Shown here: piece by piece, positions 13,151-24,225 of the stretch
Layout of the letters: every line of letters begins with the position of its first letter
Position numbering within the stretch: the stretch's first letter is position 1
Assembly (NCBI RefSeq): GCF_026210795.1
Contig: NC_089445.1
Span: forward strand, 1,736,001-1,800,000
Length of the DNA: 64,000 nucleotides
Source of the DNA: Rhizophagus irregularis
Lineage: Eukaryota > Glomeromycota > Glomeromycetes > Glomerales > Glomeraceae
Reading direction: 5' to 3'
Position numbers and translations under genes: made by a program
The notes under the pieces: generated by a model
The model's database searches: none
Seen by the model: the letters and a program-made list of their open reading frames with translations, nothing else
What the model was told of the DNA's origin: nothing

Positions 13151-14381
13151 ATGGCCCCCAAAAAAAAATCTAAAAATGCTACATCAAAAAGTATGTAGCT
13201 AAATAAATTTCTTAATAAATAATATCTCGAATAAATTATAAACCATAACTTAATATTCTTTTCTTCTATTATAGGATTAGGTGGTACGGTTGCAGAAGGA
13301 TCAAAACAACCTATAACAAAAAATAGAAGTTCATTTAATACAAATGAAGCAAGAACTAAGAAAAATAAATCTATAGAGGAAATATCCTCAGACTTAGAAA
13401 CTGTCGCAGAAGAAAATGAACAAGCATTAGCTATAACAAACAGAAGTTTACCTGAAGCAAGATCTAAAAAAGACATATTCGTCATGGTAATTCCCCCAGA
13501 AATAGAAACTGCTGTTATAGAAGAATCTCAACAAGAAAAGAATGCTCCGAAAAAAAGAAGTCTACCTAATACCGTTGAATCAAGATTTAAGAAAAAAAAA
13601 TCTATACAAGAGATTCCGCCTGACATAATAGATTTAGAGACAGTCGAAGGACCTGAACAACAAGGGCAAGGTTTGTCAAAAGAACAAAACTATTTGCTAT
13701 GAATATTTAGAATGAAAAACTAACGTGTTTTCAAACGAAAAGAAAATTTAAGTTTATTCAATTTCGATAAAATAACGAATGATATTCCTATATTAATTCC
13801 AGATCGTCCAAACATGTAAGTAAACTACTGTTTGGGACACATTTATCACATCTTATGTTACACTTATACCTTCAATGCCCTTACTAATTAGGATATACCT
13901 CTTTTTTTTTTTAAAGGAGAAACAATTTAGAATCATACACAGAATTTGAAATTGCCAATTTTGTTGCGGATCATCCATCAATATTGGAGCTGGCTAGTGT
14001 TCTTAAGGAATCTAAAAGCGTAACGGCTGGAAATTCTAGAAATTGTAAATTGCCAGCTCTTTCTCTTCAGGTATAGTAAATATTTATAATTCATTTTAAT
14101 GTAAATTTATTTTGAATTAAAAGTCTATCATTATTTAGAAAGAAAAGGGTATAAATAATAAACTTTTGATCGAAGAACTCAAGCTCCTATTTCTAAAGTG
14201 TCGAAAACTGAATTCGCATGTTTTTAATGCGATTATTTGTGCAATTTATCCAGATTTGAGGGATAAACTTCATCAGGAGACAGCAAAGAATATTCATCAC
14301 AAATGCGTATTAAAAATGGCAGACTATAGGCACAAATATGCACTGGTCAGAATAGTCCATTTCGTCCAAATTTCAAATTGA
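13151..14381 (+). CDS. Lys-rich hypothetical protein (nuclear?)
   Basis: Five exons join in phase: 13151-13190, 13275-13670, a 13-nt microexon 13803-13815, 13917-14070 and 14139-14381. The product is about 281 residues. It starts MAPKKKSKN, a nuclear-localisation-like basic start, and continues with a low-complexity region in which an NRSL/RSLP...SRFKKKKSI-type motif recurs three times. A C-terminal helical-looking part with Cys, Leu and His follows. I do not recognise the family. Alternatively, exon 2 may read on to a TGA just past 13690, giving a shorter protein. The last 40 bp, from 14345, match the repeat that continues to about 14600, so the native C-terminus may have been replaced by repeat sequence. 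The gene lies between two minus-strand mini-exon arrays. Confidence 0.55.
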
Positions 14382-14640
14382 TGAATGTTGGATGAAAGTT
14401 GGTCTAATTTTGGCCGATCATTGCCAAAAAAATCGTTAAAATTAAAATGGACGATTTGCACAGTTCGCCTGCCACTTGGCAATCACAAATTGGCAAAAAT
14501 TCATTGAAAAATCGGAAATAAACTATTCGTCAACCTTTATTAGACATTCATCCAAATTTCAAATTGCCAAATGTTAGACGAAATTAAGTCTAATTTTGTC
14601 TAATTGTTAATGATTTTTATGTATTTAGCTTATATTTAAT
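14345..14640. repeat. Degenerate direct repeat at the gene 3' end
   Basis: Two related copies, at about 14360-14420 and 14545-14610, share CCAAATTTCAAATTG and a GTCTAATTTTG word. A TTGGCAA/TTGCCAA inverted word lies between them. It looks like a small non-autonomous element or its remnant. Ends and target duplication were not resolved. Confidence 0.45.
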
Positions 14641-14744
14641 TTTGTAATAACAATCAATTGATTATATTTTATTATTTCGTTTTATTAAAATTACACATTA
14701 AAAATTATCATATTAAATATCTAATATCTACAGTATCTGTCTAT

Positions 14745-14900
14745 TTACACCTACCATCCACCATCTACTATCTACCATTCACCATTCACCATTCACCATT
14801 CACCATTCACCATTCACTATCCATTGTCAACCCCATCGTCAACCACCATAAACCATCATCCACATCATCCACATCTCCATCGTCCACTATCATCCACCAT
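14745..14900. repeat. CCATTCA heptamer microsatellite and CCATC-rich tract
   Basis: A run of CCATTCA heptamers (about six copies at 14776-14820) is flanked by looser CCATC/CCACC-rich sequence. The open frame across it is a consequence of the repeat and is not called as a gene. Confidence 0.8.
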
Positions 14901-14929
14901 CATCCACTCATCCAAAGTTATTCACGTAC

Positions 14930-16939
14930 ATCCAAACCCAAGAACCGAAAGCCAAAATCTACAAAATTGAAGATAAAAAATTTAAAAATATTAAAAAAAA
15001 ATACTTTTTTAAAAGAAAGTTTCGAAGCTTTAACTTTGAAACTTACCCATATATTCAACGCCCAAGAACCGAAAGCCGAAATCTACAAAATTGAAGATAA
15101 AAAATTTAAAAATATTAAAAAAAATAATTTTTTTTAAAAAAAGTTTCGAAGTTTTTACTTCAAAACTTACCCATATATCCAAAGCCCAATAACTGAAAGA
15201 ACCTACAAAATAGAAGAAAGAAAAAATTAAAAAAAATTATTTTTTTTAAAAAAAGTTTCGAAGTGTGAAGTATTTCACTTCGAAACTCACCTATATATCC
15301 AACACCCAAGAACCGAAAGCCGAAATCTACAAAATAGAAAAAAGAAAAAATTAAAAAAAATTTTTTTTTTTAAAAAAAGTTTCGAAGTGTGAAGTATTTC
15401 ACTTCAAAACCCACCTATATATCCAACGCCCAAGAACCGAAAGAAACCTACAAAATAGAAAAAAGAAACAATTAAAAAAAACAATTTTTTTTAAAGTTTC
15501 GAAGTTTAACTTCAAAACTTACCCATATATCCAAAGCCCAAGAACCGAAAGCCAAAATCTACAAAATAGAAAAAAAAAATTAAAATAAAATTAAAAAAAT
15601 TAATTTTTTTTAAAAAAAGTTTCGAAGTTTAACTTCGAAACTTACCGTATATCCAAAGCCCAAGAACCGAAAGCCGAAATCAACAAAATAGAAAAAAAAA
15701 TTAAAATAAAATTAAAAAATTAATTTTTTTAAAAAAAGTTTTGAAGTTTTACTTCGAAACTTACACATATCCAATGCCCAAGAACCAAAGGCCGAACCTA
15801 CAAAATGGAAGAAAAAAAGTTAAAAATAATTTTTTTCAAAAAAAGTTTCGAAGTCTTACTTCGAAACTTACCCATATATCGAACGCTTAAAGAACCGAAA
15901 GCCGAAACCTACAAAATAGAAGAAAAAAAATAAAAAAAAATTTAAAAAAAATAATTTATTTAAAGAGTTTTGATTCCTTCGCTTCGAAACTCACCTATAT
16001 ATCTAATGCGAAGCCGAAACCTACAAAATAGAAGAAAAAAAAATCAAAAAAATATAATAAATAAAAAAAAATTAAAGATTCGTACTTACGAATCTTTGGG
16101 TTTTCATTCTTCGGAAGCCCACCCGAACCTATAAAAAATGAAAAGAATGGTTATTAGTAACCGTTCATTAATATTAAAAAAAAACAAAAAAAAAAAACAA
16201 AACCAAAGATTCGTATATACTTACGAATCTTGGTTTTTTCCGTACCTACAAAAAAAAGAAAGAAACGATTAGTAAATCGTTCCTTTAAAAAAAAAGATAG
16301 TTTCGAAATCTCTTCAAAACTTACCTTTAGGATTTTGGTATCCACGCCGGAACTGATCCATACAAAAAAAAAAAACGTTAAAAATTAACGTTTTTTTATT
16401 ATAGTTTTGAAATTTTTCGAAACTAATCTTGGGGTTCGGTATCCAAGCTGGAACCGATAGCCCTACAATTAAATATAAAAAAAAACGTTAAAAAACGTTT
16501 TTTTTTAAAGAAGTTTCGAAAATCGTTCGAAACTTATCTGGAATATCGGCGTCCACGTTGGAGCCGATTTCCTATACAATAAAATAAAAAAATAACGTTT
16601 TTTAATATAAAAAATATTTTTAAAGAAGTTTCGAAACATTTGTTTCGAAACTTACCTGGAATATCGGTATCCACGCCGGAACCGAATTCCTAAATAAAAA
16701 TAAAAAAAAAAATGTTTTTTTTTATTAAAAAACGTTTTATTGAAGTTTCAAAACTTTAGTTTCGAAACTTAACTGGAATATCGGCGTCCACGCTGGAGCC
16801 GATTTCCTATACAAAAATAAAAAAACGTTTTATTAAAAACGTTTTATTAAAGAAGTTTCGAAAATTTTTTTCGAAACTTTACCTGGAATATCGGTATCCA
16901 CACCGGAACCGAATTCCTAAATAAAAATAAAAAAAAAAC

Positions 16940-16992
<53 letters not shown>

Positions 16993-17440
16993 TAAAAAAC
17001 GTTTTTTAAGAAAGTTTCGAAACTTTAGTTTCGAAACTTAACTGGAATATCGGCATCCACGCTGGAGCCGATTTCCTATATAAAAAAAATAAAAAAAAAC
17101 GTTTTTTTTTATTAAAAAACGTTTTAAAGAAGTTTCGAAACATTTTGTTTTGAAACTTACCTGGAATATCGGCGTCCACGCTGGAGTCGATTTCCTATAC
17201 AAAAATAAAAAATGTTTTATTAAAACGTTTTATTAAAGAAAGTTTCGAAAATTTTTTTTGAAACTTTACCTGGAATATTGGTATCCACGCCGAAACTGAT
17301 TTTCTACACAAAAAATATAATAAAAAAAACGTTTTTTAGTATAAAACGTTTTTTTTTAAAGAAAGTTTCGAAAATCTTTCAAAACTTTACCTGGGAAACG
17401 GTATCCACGCTGGAACCGATTTCCTATATAAAAGTATAAA
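14930..17440 (-). repeat. Mini-exon-like tandem array B (about 22 units)
   Basis: About 22 units of roughly 105-125 bp. On the minus strand each unit reads: T-rich tract ending TAG, a short core, a GTAAGTTT or GTGAGTTT donor, then an AAGTTTCGAAA...TTTCGAAACTT inverted repeat. Between 14930 and 16050 the cores are about 36 nt (centres ATTTCGGCTTTCGG). Two intermediate units lie near 16110 and 16225. From 16320 to 17420 the cores are 34 nt (GAATTCGGTTCCGGCGTGG type), and spacers carry an AAAACGTTTT hairpin. Units from 16544 to 17171 alternate between a GGTATCC and a GGCGTCC version, showing a two-unit higher-order repeat. A long poly-T run lies at 16939-16990. Whether it is transcribed is unknown. 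Confidence 0.8.
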
Positions 17441-18116
17441 AAAAACGTTAGAAACGTTTTCTTTAAAATAACAGTTTTGTAAAAAAAATTAAAAAATCGG
17501 AACGTTAACTGACGTTTCGATTGAAAATGTAAAAAAAAAATCAAATGAAATGTTAAAGAACGTTTCGCGAAAAAATATTAAAAAAATGGAGTGTTAATTA
17601 ACATTTCAATAGAAAAATTTAACGAAATGTTTCGTAAAAAAATAAAAATATTAAAAATCGGAACATTAACTAACTAATGGTCTGATAAAAAATTGAACAA
17701 AAAAAAATTTTTGAAACGTTTAAAACCGTTTCGTTTAGAAAAAGAAAAAATTTTTTTTCGAAATAGTTTAAACTATTATTTAATAGTCTAAATTCGGTAA
17801 TAGATCAACTAATTACTGTGACTGCAGCTTAGTACAGTGATCTGCCGTTATTGATATTAAATTAATTATAAAAAATTGGTTAAAAATCGTCAAAAAAGTT
17901 TTTAAGTTGATTGTTGTTGTTAATAAAAATCAATAAAAAAATAGTATTGGTCGATTTATGGATTTTTTTATGTTACAACTCAATCAAAAATCGACCAAAA
18001 ATCGACCAGTTGATTTATGCTAAATTTTTTTTCGATTTTTGTAATTGGCCGAATGTTTGACGAATCACGTGATGACGATGACGAACTTTTGACGAAAGGT
18101 ATTAATGCCGAAAGAA
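17441..18116. other. Upstream region of the 18117 gene
   Basis: No gene. The stretch is rich in GAAACGTTAA and CGTTTCG words derived from the array, then contains repeated AAAAATCGACC words (about 17960-18010). The last 90 bp include a palindromic TCACGTGA in GACGAATCACGTGATGACGA, just before the ATG. A similar GACGAATCACATGAC block and GACCAGTGA word precede the hAT gene at about 40850-40925. Confidence 0.4.
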
Positions 18117-18558
18117 ATGATTTCGACCAGTGATGTGAAAAAAATATCAGAAATGGTGAATACTTATATAAAAGATGAAGAGTAAGAATCAAAATAAATT
18201 ACTATTGATTATTGTATTATTATTAAATAAAAATATTAACCAAATTTATAGAAAGGTTACGGTTGAAGAATACATTGGCGATTCATGGAGAAACATTTTA
18301 TCTATGCATCTTCGTGCTATTCAAAAAGATGAATTTGAATCGTCAAAAGATGATCAAGAACAACTTAAAAAATTTGTAATAGAATCATTTAAAATCGTTC
18401 TTGATTATGAACTACTAGATAAAGATGGCGCAGATGTTGATCTTCCTGGGGATAAAATCAAAAAAACTTTAGATCATATTACCTTAGGAATTAAAGTTCA
18501 TTCTGTATCAAAGCATGATATTGTAAACACTTTAGATCTCAAAAAATTGCTTAGGTAA
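18117..18558 (+). CDS. Hypothetical acidic protein
   Basis: Exon 1 (18117-18182) starts ATG-ATT-TCG. It joins across a GTAAGA...TAG intron to exon 2 (18251-18558) with phase kept. The product is about 124 residues, charged and mostly helical-looking (KKISEMVNTYIKDEE, then EYIGDSWRNIL, FKIVLDYELLDKDG, IKVHSVSKHD). I do not recognise it. The TAA at the end overlaps a possible donor (AG followed by GTAATT), so further 3' exons could exist. It sits directly downstream of a CACGTG-containing promoter-like block that has a relative at 40.85 kb. Confidence 0.5.
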
Positions 18559-18734
18559 TTTTTTTTCGCAACAAAATAAATGTAATTGTTAAAAATAAAA
18601 ATATTTCCAAATATTAAATTCGGTGTTTTTGTGCTATAAGTAATGTTCCATTAAGTTTTATTCGGTAACGGAATTTTACACAGTGATCCAATGCCATTCA
18701 TACATAAAGAGTTATGTATCAAGATTTTCAAGCA

Positions 18735-19073
18735 AGAGACTTAAGAGACTTGATTAAAGAATCTTTACTTTAGCCAAAAAAGTTTTTAATGTGAAAATTT
18801 GGGAAAATTCTGACGTAAAGTTGTTGCTTGAGGAATTGCGCCTCCTTCTTTGAGGTGTTTTTAAAAAAAACGGAAGTAAACTATTAACTTTCGTAAAGGA
18901 ATATCTGCATTAGAAAATGCTTCTATCGAATCCTTTATCACTTCTTTTTTTGATGCTATAGCAAGTAGTTTGTATTGTTTGCTGACTTTTGGCTTTTTCC
19001 TTTGTTTCAAAAATAATTTTTTGGGAAGCATGCTTTTTGTTAATTTATGTTTCCATTCTACTGAGATCACATA
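18735..19073 (-). pseudogene. hAT-like transposase N-terminal fragment
   Basis: The minus strand reads SVEWKHKLTKSML...KDSIEAFSNADIPLRKL, then after an in-frame TAA continues KHLKEGGAIPQATTLRQNFP. The pair of an AF-x-x-A-x-IPL-x-KL segment and EGGAIP...TLRQ is the pattern I recognise from the BED-like N-terminal part of fungal hAT/CGGBP1-like transposases. The TAA (near 18870) is one C-to-T change from CAA. There is no catalytic domain nearby, so this is a truncated remnant. Confidence 0.55.
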
Positions 19074-19264
19074 CAGAAAAGTAATCCATTATCAGCACGA
19101 AATACATAATCTTTAACTCGTATATGAACTTTTATTGCACTGATTTTTCGATATAGGATAATGACTTGCCCCCCTTAAAATTTATACTGCAGAAAATTTT
19201 GTGAATATGTCATATATATGTTGTGCCTCAGATCGTCAGATCGCAACTAGGTGAAACAATGTGA

Positions 19265-19448
19265 TATACGGAAAGAAAAGTTCATTCGAACTTTTCTTAA
19301 TTCTCAAAATCTTGTGATTAAAGATTTTCAAGGATAAGGAAGAAAAGTTCATTCGAACTTTTCTTAATTCTCAAAGTCTTGTGATTAAAGATCTTCAAGA
19401 ATAAGGAAGAAAAGTTCGTTCGAACTTTTCTTAATTCTCAAAATCTTG
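19265..19448. repeat. Palindromic tandem repeat (three copies)
   Basis: Three direct copies of about 68 bp, at 19274, 19341 and 19407. Each carries the near-palindrome AAGTTCATTCGAACTT followed by AATTCTCAAAATCTTGTG. It is organised like the AAGAAAAATT-type palindromic repeats further downstream, with different bases. Confidence 0.8.
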
Positions 19449-20812
19449 TGCTTCGGTTTTTTTCTTAAAAAAAAAATATCTTAATCTGAAAAAATAGTGC
19501 TAGTTTAACCCATTAGTAACTACACTAAAAATTATTTTAATTATTATGCTTTAAATAGGAACGGTTCTTCACGGCTAATTAGCTTCTTTGAGGTAAGTTT
19601 CGGAAGCTTTTATTATTATTTTTATTTTTTTCTTTTCGGAACGGTACTAACCGTTTTTTTTTCTTTTTTTTTAGCATTTCGGCCTGGACTCTCTCCCGGT
19701 AAATAAGTGTGCTATGATGTCTACTATGGTGTTAGTTTCTTTCTCCTAGAACGGTACTGACTGTTCTTTTGCCTTTTTTTTAGCATTTCGGCCTGGACTC
19801 TCTCTCGGTAATAGGTGGTGTTTATGGTGTTGGTTTCTTTCTCCTAGAACAGTACTGACCGTTCTTTTGTCTTTTTTTTTTTAGCAGAAACTTTTCCTGA
19901 ATTAGAAGTCATTCCCTCTAACAAAATATCAATTAGAGAAGCTGCATGCTTTCAGAATGCTGGTTTAGTATCAGGGGGTATATGTAATTGTAAAGGTGAA
20001 TGCAATAGTAATAAATGTCGCTGTAAGAAGGCGGGTGGAGACTGTAGCAGTAGATGTTATAGTGGACGTTCGTGGCAAAAATAAATGATACTTATATGTA
20101 AAATAAATTAGTCAAGAAATGCATTATTACTGATGTATTATATGAAAAAAATAATTAAGAAATTGAATTTAAAGTAATTTCATATATGCTTAATTCATTG
20201 ATTTTATTTGTTAATGGATTATACATAATTTTTATATTATTTAATATCAGATTTTACATTAAACTTTTCGTTCCTCTTATTATGAATTTTCATTTCTCTA
20301 ATATTCCTATGTTTTCTTACTTAAATATTTACCTATTCTAAAAACCATTAATCTATTCCTATTAAAAAAAGAAAAGGGAATGGTTAGTATCTAGAAGAAA
20401 AAACCAATACTATAGATACCATAGCACCACCTATTTACTAGGAGAGAGTCCAGGCCAAAATGCTAAAAAAAAGACAAAAGAACAGTCAGTATCGTTCTAA
20501 GAGAAAGAAACTAACACCATAATAGACATCATAGCACACCTATTTACCGGGAGAGAGTCCAGGCCGAAATGCTAAAAAAAAAAGAAAAAAAAACGGTTAG
20601 TACCGTTCTGAAAAAGAAAAAAATAAAAATAAAAATAAAAGCTTCTGAAACTTACCTCAAAGAAGCTAATTAGCGTGAAGAACCGTTCCTATTAAAGCAT
20701 AATAATCAAAATAATTTTTATGTAGTTACATAACACTATTTTCAGATTAATAAAATAGTAGATATTTTTTTTAAAAAAAAATTTATTTGCCTTAGATTAA
20801 AAAACCGAGCAC
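19449..20812. mobile_element. Long inverted-repeat unit enclosing a Cys-cluster exon
   Basis: The sequence from 19449 (GTGCTTCGG) to about 19880 returns inverted at about 20345-20812 (ending CCGAGCAC). The arms are about 430-470 bp, with moderate divergence and indels. Each arm contains splice-bounded short cores: a 34-nt one starting GAACGGTTCTTC and followed by GTAAGTTT, and two 24-nt ones starting CATTTCGGCC. Between the arms is the 200-nt exon at 19885. No clear target duplication was seen. It could be a transposon-like foldback element or a duplicated gene 5' region. Confidence 0.55.
19885..20084 (+). CDS. Cys-cluster protein, 3' exon
   Basis: An open exon follows a long polypyrimidine tract ending in TAG and runs to TAA. 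It encodes about 65 residues: ETFPELEVIPSNKISIRE, then a cysteine cluster CNCKGECNSNKCRCKKAG plus further Cys (C-x-C-x3-C-x5-C-x-C-x6-C-x3-C), ending in GRSWQK. The spacing resembles one half of a CXC/tesmin-type zinc-binding repeat. I recall similar clusters at the C-termini of transposon-encoded proteins, but the assignment is tentative. Upstream exons would be the short splice-bounded cores at about 19560-19595, 19674-19700 and 19783-19807. They give no obvious Met start. Confidence 0.45.
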
Positions 20813-22440
20813 CTCAGATTATCAATGATCCACATCACACACCTCACATGACGATTTCAATCCGAGAATCGATCTAGCGATATAGTTTATCAAAAAATTT
20901 TGTGACTTGTATGATATTATGTGAAATGCCATAAATCATCGTCCTGCACTGGATCTGCTGCGCGGAATTTTATTTTTCGTTCGCATTTTTGGGTATTTGG
21001 ATTAAGATCTAAAATATAGATCTGTCATCTGTGAGATATAGCAAGCCAAAGCGAAATCAGACATTGTATGCGTGTACTGTAGACAAATTTAGTATACATA
21101 CCATACAATTACGCCAATTGATAATCAGTTTATATAAACTGAGATTAAAATAAAAATTGATCTTATCATCTTTACAAACTACGACGAGCTACGACGAGCT
21201 ATGACGAGCTACGGAAGTTTGTAGTCAAAACTACACTGAAATGCGACCAGTGCTCATGTATATTATTTTCCCTAACCCTTTTCTACTAACCTTTGATTTT
21301 GTAGTGTTTGGTTTTATTGCCACAGTTCACCTATAAACCGGTTGCCATGCTTGAGTACTAATAGCATCTAAGTTAGTTGTTGAAGCTGAAGTTTAGGGTT
21401 CGCCCTTTTCTAAGGTGGATTCATAAGTAGTGCAATGGTTTCTATTCTTATTTATTTAATTCATTATACACAAGCATATACACATATTCCCACTTTTTTT
21501 CGTCTTGTACTTTTGTTAGTAAAGAAGCCAACTACAAACAAGAATAATTATGCAATAATCAAATCCTTTGATCAAGATCAAAATGATACTGTCATTTGAG
21601 ATTAAAATTGGTTAAAGAAAAGTAAGGTTGCAACATACAATTATGGAAAATAAGACAATCATATGAAGTGAAACCTGAAAGATGAGTACACAGCTATTAT
21701 ATCTTCTCCATCAGTTATTGTTAGAGATCATGCACTCTTTTGGCAGTCACGTGTTTCGTTAAATACTTATTTGGTCAGTTTATTTACTAAAAGCATTACT
21801 TTCGTCATTTCAGACAAAGATCAGAACATCATCAACAACCCGTTTGTCTTCTTACGACGTACACCATCACCAGACTATGAATCCAACACCACCATCAGTG
21901 ATCGTTCGTACAGAATCGGTAGATACTGTACCCACTCCGGCCCATGATTAACATTAAGACAGAAACAATATCAGACCGATACATAATGCATCATTCCACA
22001 CCTGACAGTATTTACGTGTGGCGTCAATAGACGAAAGAATAATACGAGAGATGGAATATGTTTGAACTTCCTTTTTTTTAATGCTTCTGTTCACTCTTCT
22101 TTCTTTGGTTTTTTCTTTCCTTAGCCTTTTACTCTCATGCGTAGTGGGCGGGACGTGTTCAGATGCGTCCCTTCACAGGTTTGTTTTTTGACACCAAGGT
22201 GGCGCTGTCAAATTTGGCGGTTTGGTAGTTTAGAATTACTTTAGGCTTACGAATAGTTTGTCCCTTTGTTCACATGGAAATTAAATAAAAATAAAATATT
22301 GATACTTGATTTTTAATTTAATTAAGCTTTTTTATTAAAGCTTAACTTTACAAGTCGATAATTTAATCGAATTCTTACTTTTTCGCAAGGCTAATAAGTT
22401 TCATTTTTTTACCTTATTACATTATTGCATTCCATTTTTG
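20813..22440. other. Intergenic region with a possible decayed exon
   Basis: No intact gene. A three-copy CTACGACGAG repeat lies at 21180-21212. Between 21818 and 22030, after a CAG acceptor, the sequence is GC-richer and readable: one frame gives SSTTRLSSYDVHHHQTMNP...VRTESVDTVPTPAHD, and a shifted frame continues INIKTETISDRYIMHH. This looks like a coding remnant with a frameshift. No family recognised. Confidence 0.3.
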
Positions 22441-23120
22441 TTTAGTGCTATTTCGTATGTCTTTGTCTGGTGGCTCTTTTGGAAAGAGAAAGAGTACTAA
22501 GCTATTTTTCGTCTTTTAGTTTCTAGTCTCTATTTCATACTACCCTTTTTTTTGTTCCTTGTTCCTTTGATTCTTCCAGAAAGGTAAAGGTGAGCTTTTT
22601 TCGCCTCTGATCATTTCTTGTCTTTGTTCGTACTAACTGATTTTTTGTTTCTTTAGGTCCTGGTTGTCGAGTGTTCTATTGAAAGGTAAAGGTAATTTTT
22701 CTTCATCCGTTTTATAATCTAATTTTCATCTTTGGTTCTTTCTGATTAGTTGACTAATATCGGTTTTCTTTTCTTTAGGGCTTTGTGAGTATACTTTCGG
22801 AGTGACAGTTGGTTTATTTATGGCAATTTTTTCTTTTAATCTTAGGTTGGTTTTATTCAGTTTCTTACTGAATTCATCGTCTTTTTTTAGGTCTCAATGA
22901 CTCTTCTTTCAGATTTTAACGGTTTTTCCTGGAAATTAAGATTAGGTTCATTCTTATTTTTTTTTCTTTTCTACCTTTCAGAACAAGGGTAGTTTTTGTT
23001 TTCCTTTTTGATTTCATTACTAGTAATCATCGTCTTCTTTCTCTTGGTTTTTGGTACATTTTAGATTTGGCGGCTCTTTGAGATTTTTCTTTTCTATTGG
23101 GTTTATCACGAATAAAGTAT
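22440..23120 (+). repeat. Degenerate plus-strand mini-exon-like array D
   Basis: Several pyrimidine tracts ending in CTTTAG, TTTCAG or TTCCAG (about 22578, 22656, 22779, 22890 and 22981) each precede a short core of about 30-35 nt and a GTAAAGGTAA- or GTAG-type donor. The organisation matches the other arrays but on the opposite strand, with weaker sequence conservation. Confidence 0.35.
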
Positions 23121-24225
23121 GAAATTTCTTTTTTATTTTTTTTTTTGCAAAAACTAACTCCGACTTGGAATTACTAGAATCCTAGGCAAGTTCGAAAAAA
23201 TTTTCAACCCTTTTAAAAAAAATTTGGTACTCCTAGTTCCAGCTTCGATATCAAGGTTCTTAGTGAATTTCAAAAATTATTGTAAACTTCTTTATATTAA
23301 AAACGATTTAACTTTTTTTTTAATTTACAGGAAATCTGGCTTCAACTCTGAAAAACTGAAACAAACCCATGATTAGTACAGCAGTTCGAAAGTATTTTTC
23401 TTAAATTGCTTATAAATGTTTTTGCCAATTTTTTTTTGGTAATGATCAGCCAAAATTAAAAAATAGCGATATTTTAATAATATTTCTGCGATGTTATTAT
23501 ATTAAAATATTATAAAAATATTGTATTAATATCGTAATTTGAGTATAATAAAAAAAATTATTTCTCTTATTTTTCATATTATGGTTATTATATTGTTTTC
23601 CTATCATCTTTTTATTTTATTTAAATAGTATTTTTTAAATTATCATATTTTTATAGTTTATTTATTATTATTATATCATACTATTACATAACTGTATCGT
23701 AAAAATATTTTTTAAAATTAGGAGTTTTAGCAAAGTAATTAATGATTATATATATATCTTTCAATTTATTTTATTATTAATATTTTTATTAACTTTTCTT
23801 TTTATTTAAATTAAAGGTCGTAATGAAAATTTTTTTTTTTAACATACATGGTTAAAGATTTTATAATTTTTTTGTTTTTTTCATATAACTGAAGTTTTAC
23901 CTAGTAGGTTTGCTAGGTAGCATAACTAGGTAAAACTTTAGAATTTTTGAAAAGTTTTAAGGTTGCCGGTAATACTTAAATATGCAATCATGTATATATT
24001 ATAGGTATAATTAAAGTACTATGATTTCATATAAAATGGACTTAATGTCTTAATTTATGTTAAATAATCAACCAGAAAATATTGATAAAAGTTTTTTGCA
24101 TACCAATAAAATACTGTAGTTCGGTAAATTTACTACCATACTTGTAAATTCCATATTTATATTAAAGAAAAAAGAAAATAAATGATAGCAAAATATTTGC
24201 GAGATTAATAGATCTAAATCACGAT
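23121..24225. other. AT-rich DNA without features
   Basis: No gene or clear repeat. A short inverted pair, TTTTACCTAGTAGG and CTAGGTAAAAC, forms a small hairpin at about 23895-23938. Confidence 0.4.

Noticed and set aside
13141-13485. 114-codon minus-strand frame
   Set aside because: Antisense of the multi-exon plus-strand gene at 13151, which has consistent splice phases.
14930-17440. CRISPR-like regular spacing
   Set aside because: Units are about 110 bp and eukaryotic in context, spacers are themselves repetitive, and splice-like ends rather than direct repeats are the conserved part.
21385-21410. Possible tRNA-like B box (GGGTTCGCCC)
   Set aside because: No A box at proper distance and no cloverleaf could be drawn. 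I found no tRNA or rRNA gene in the window.
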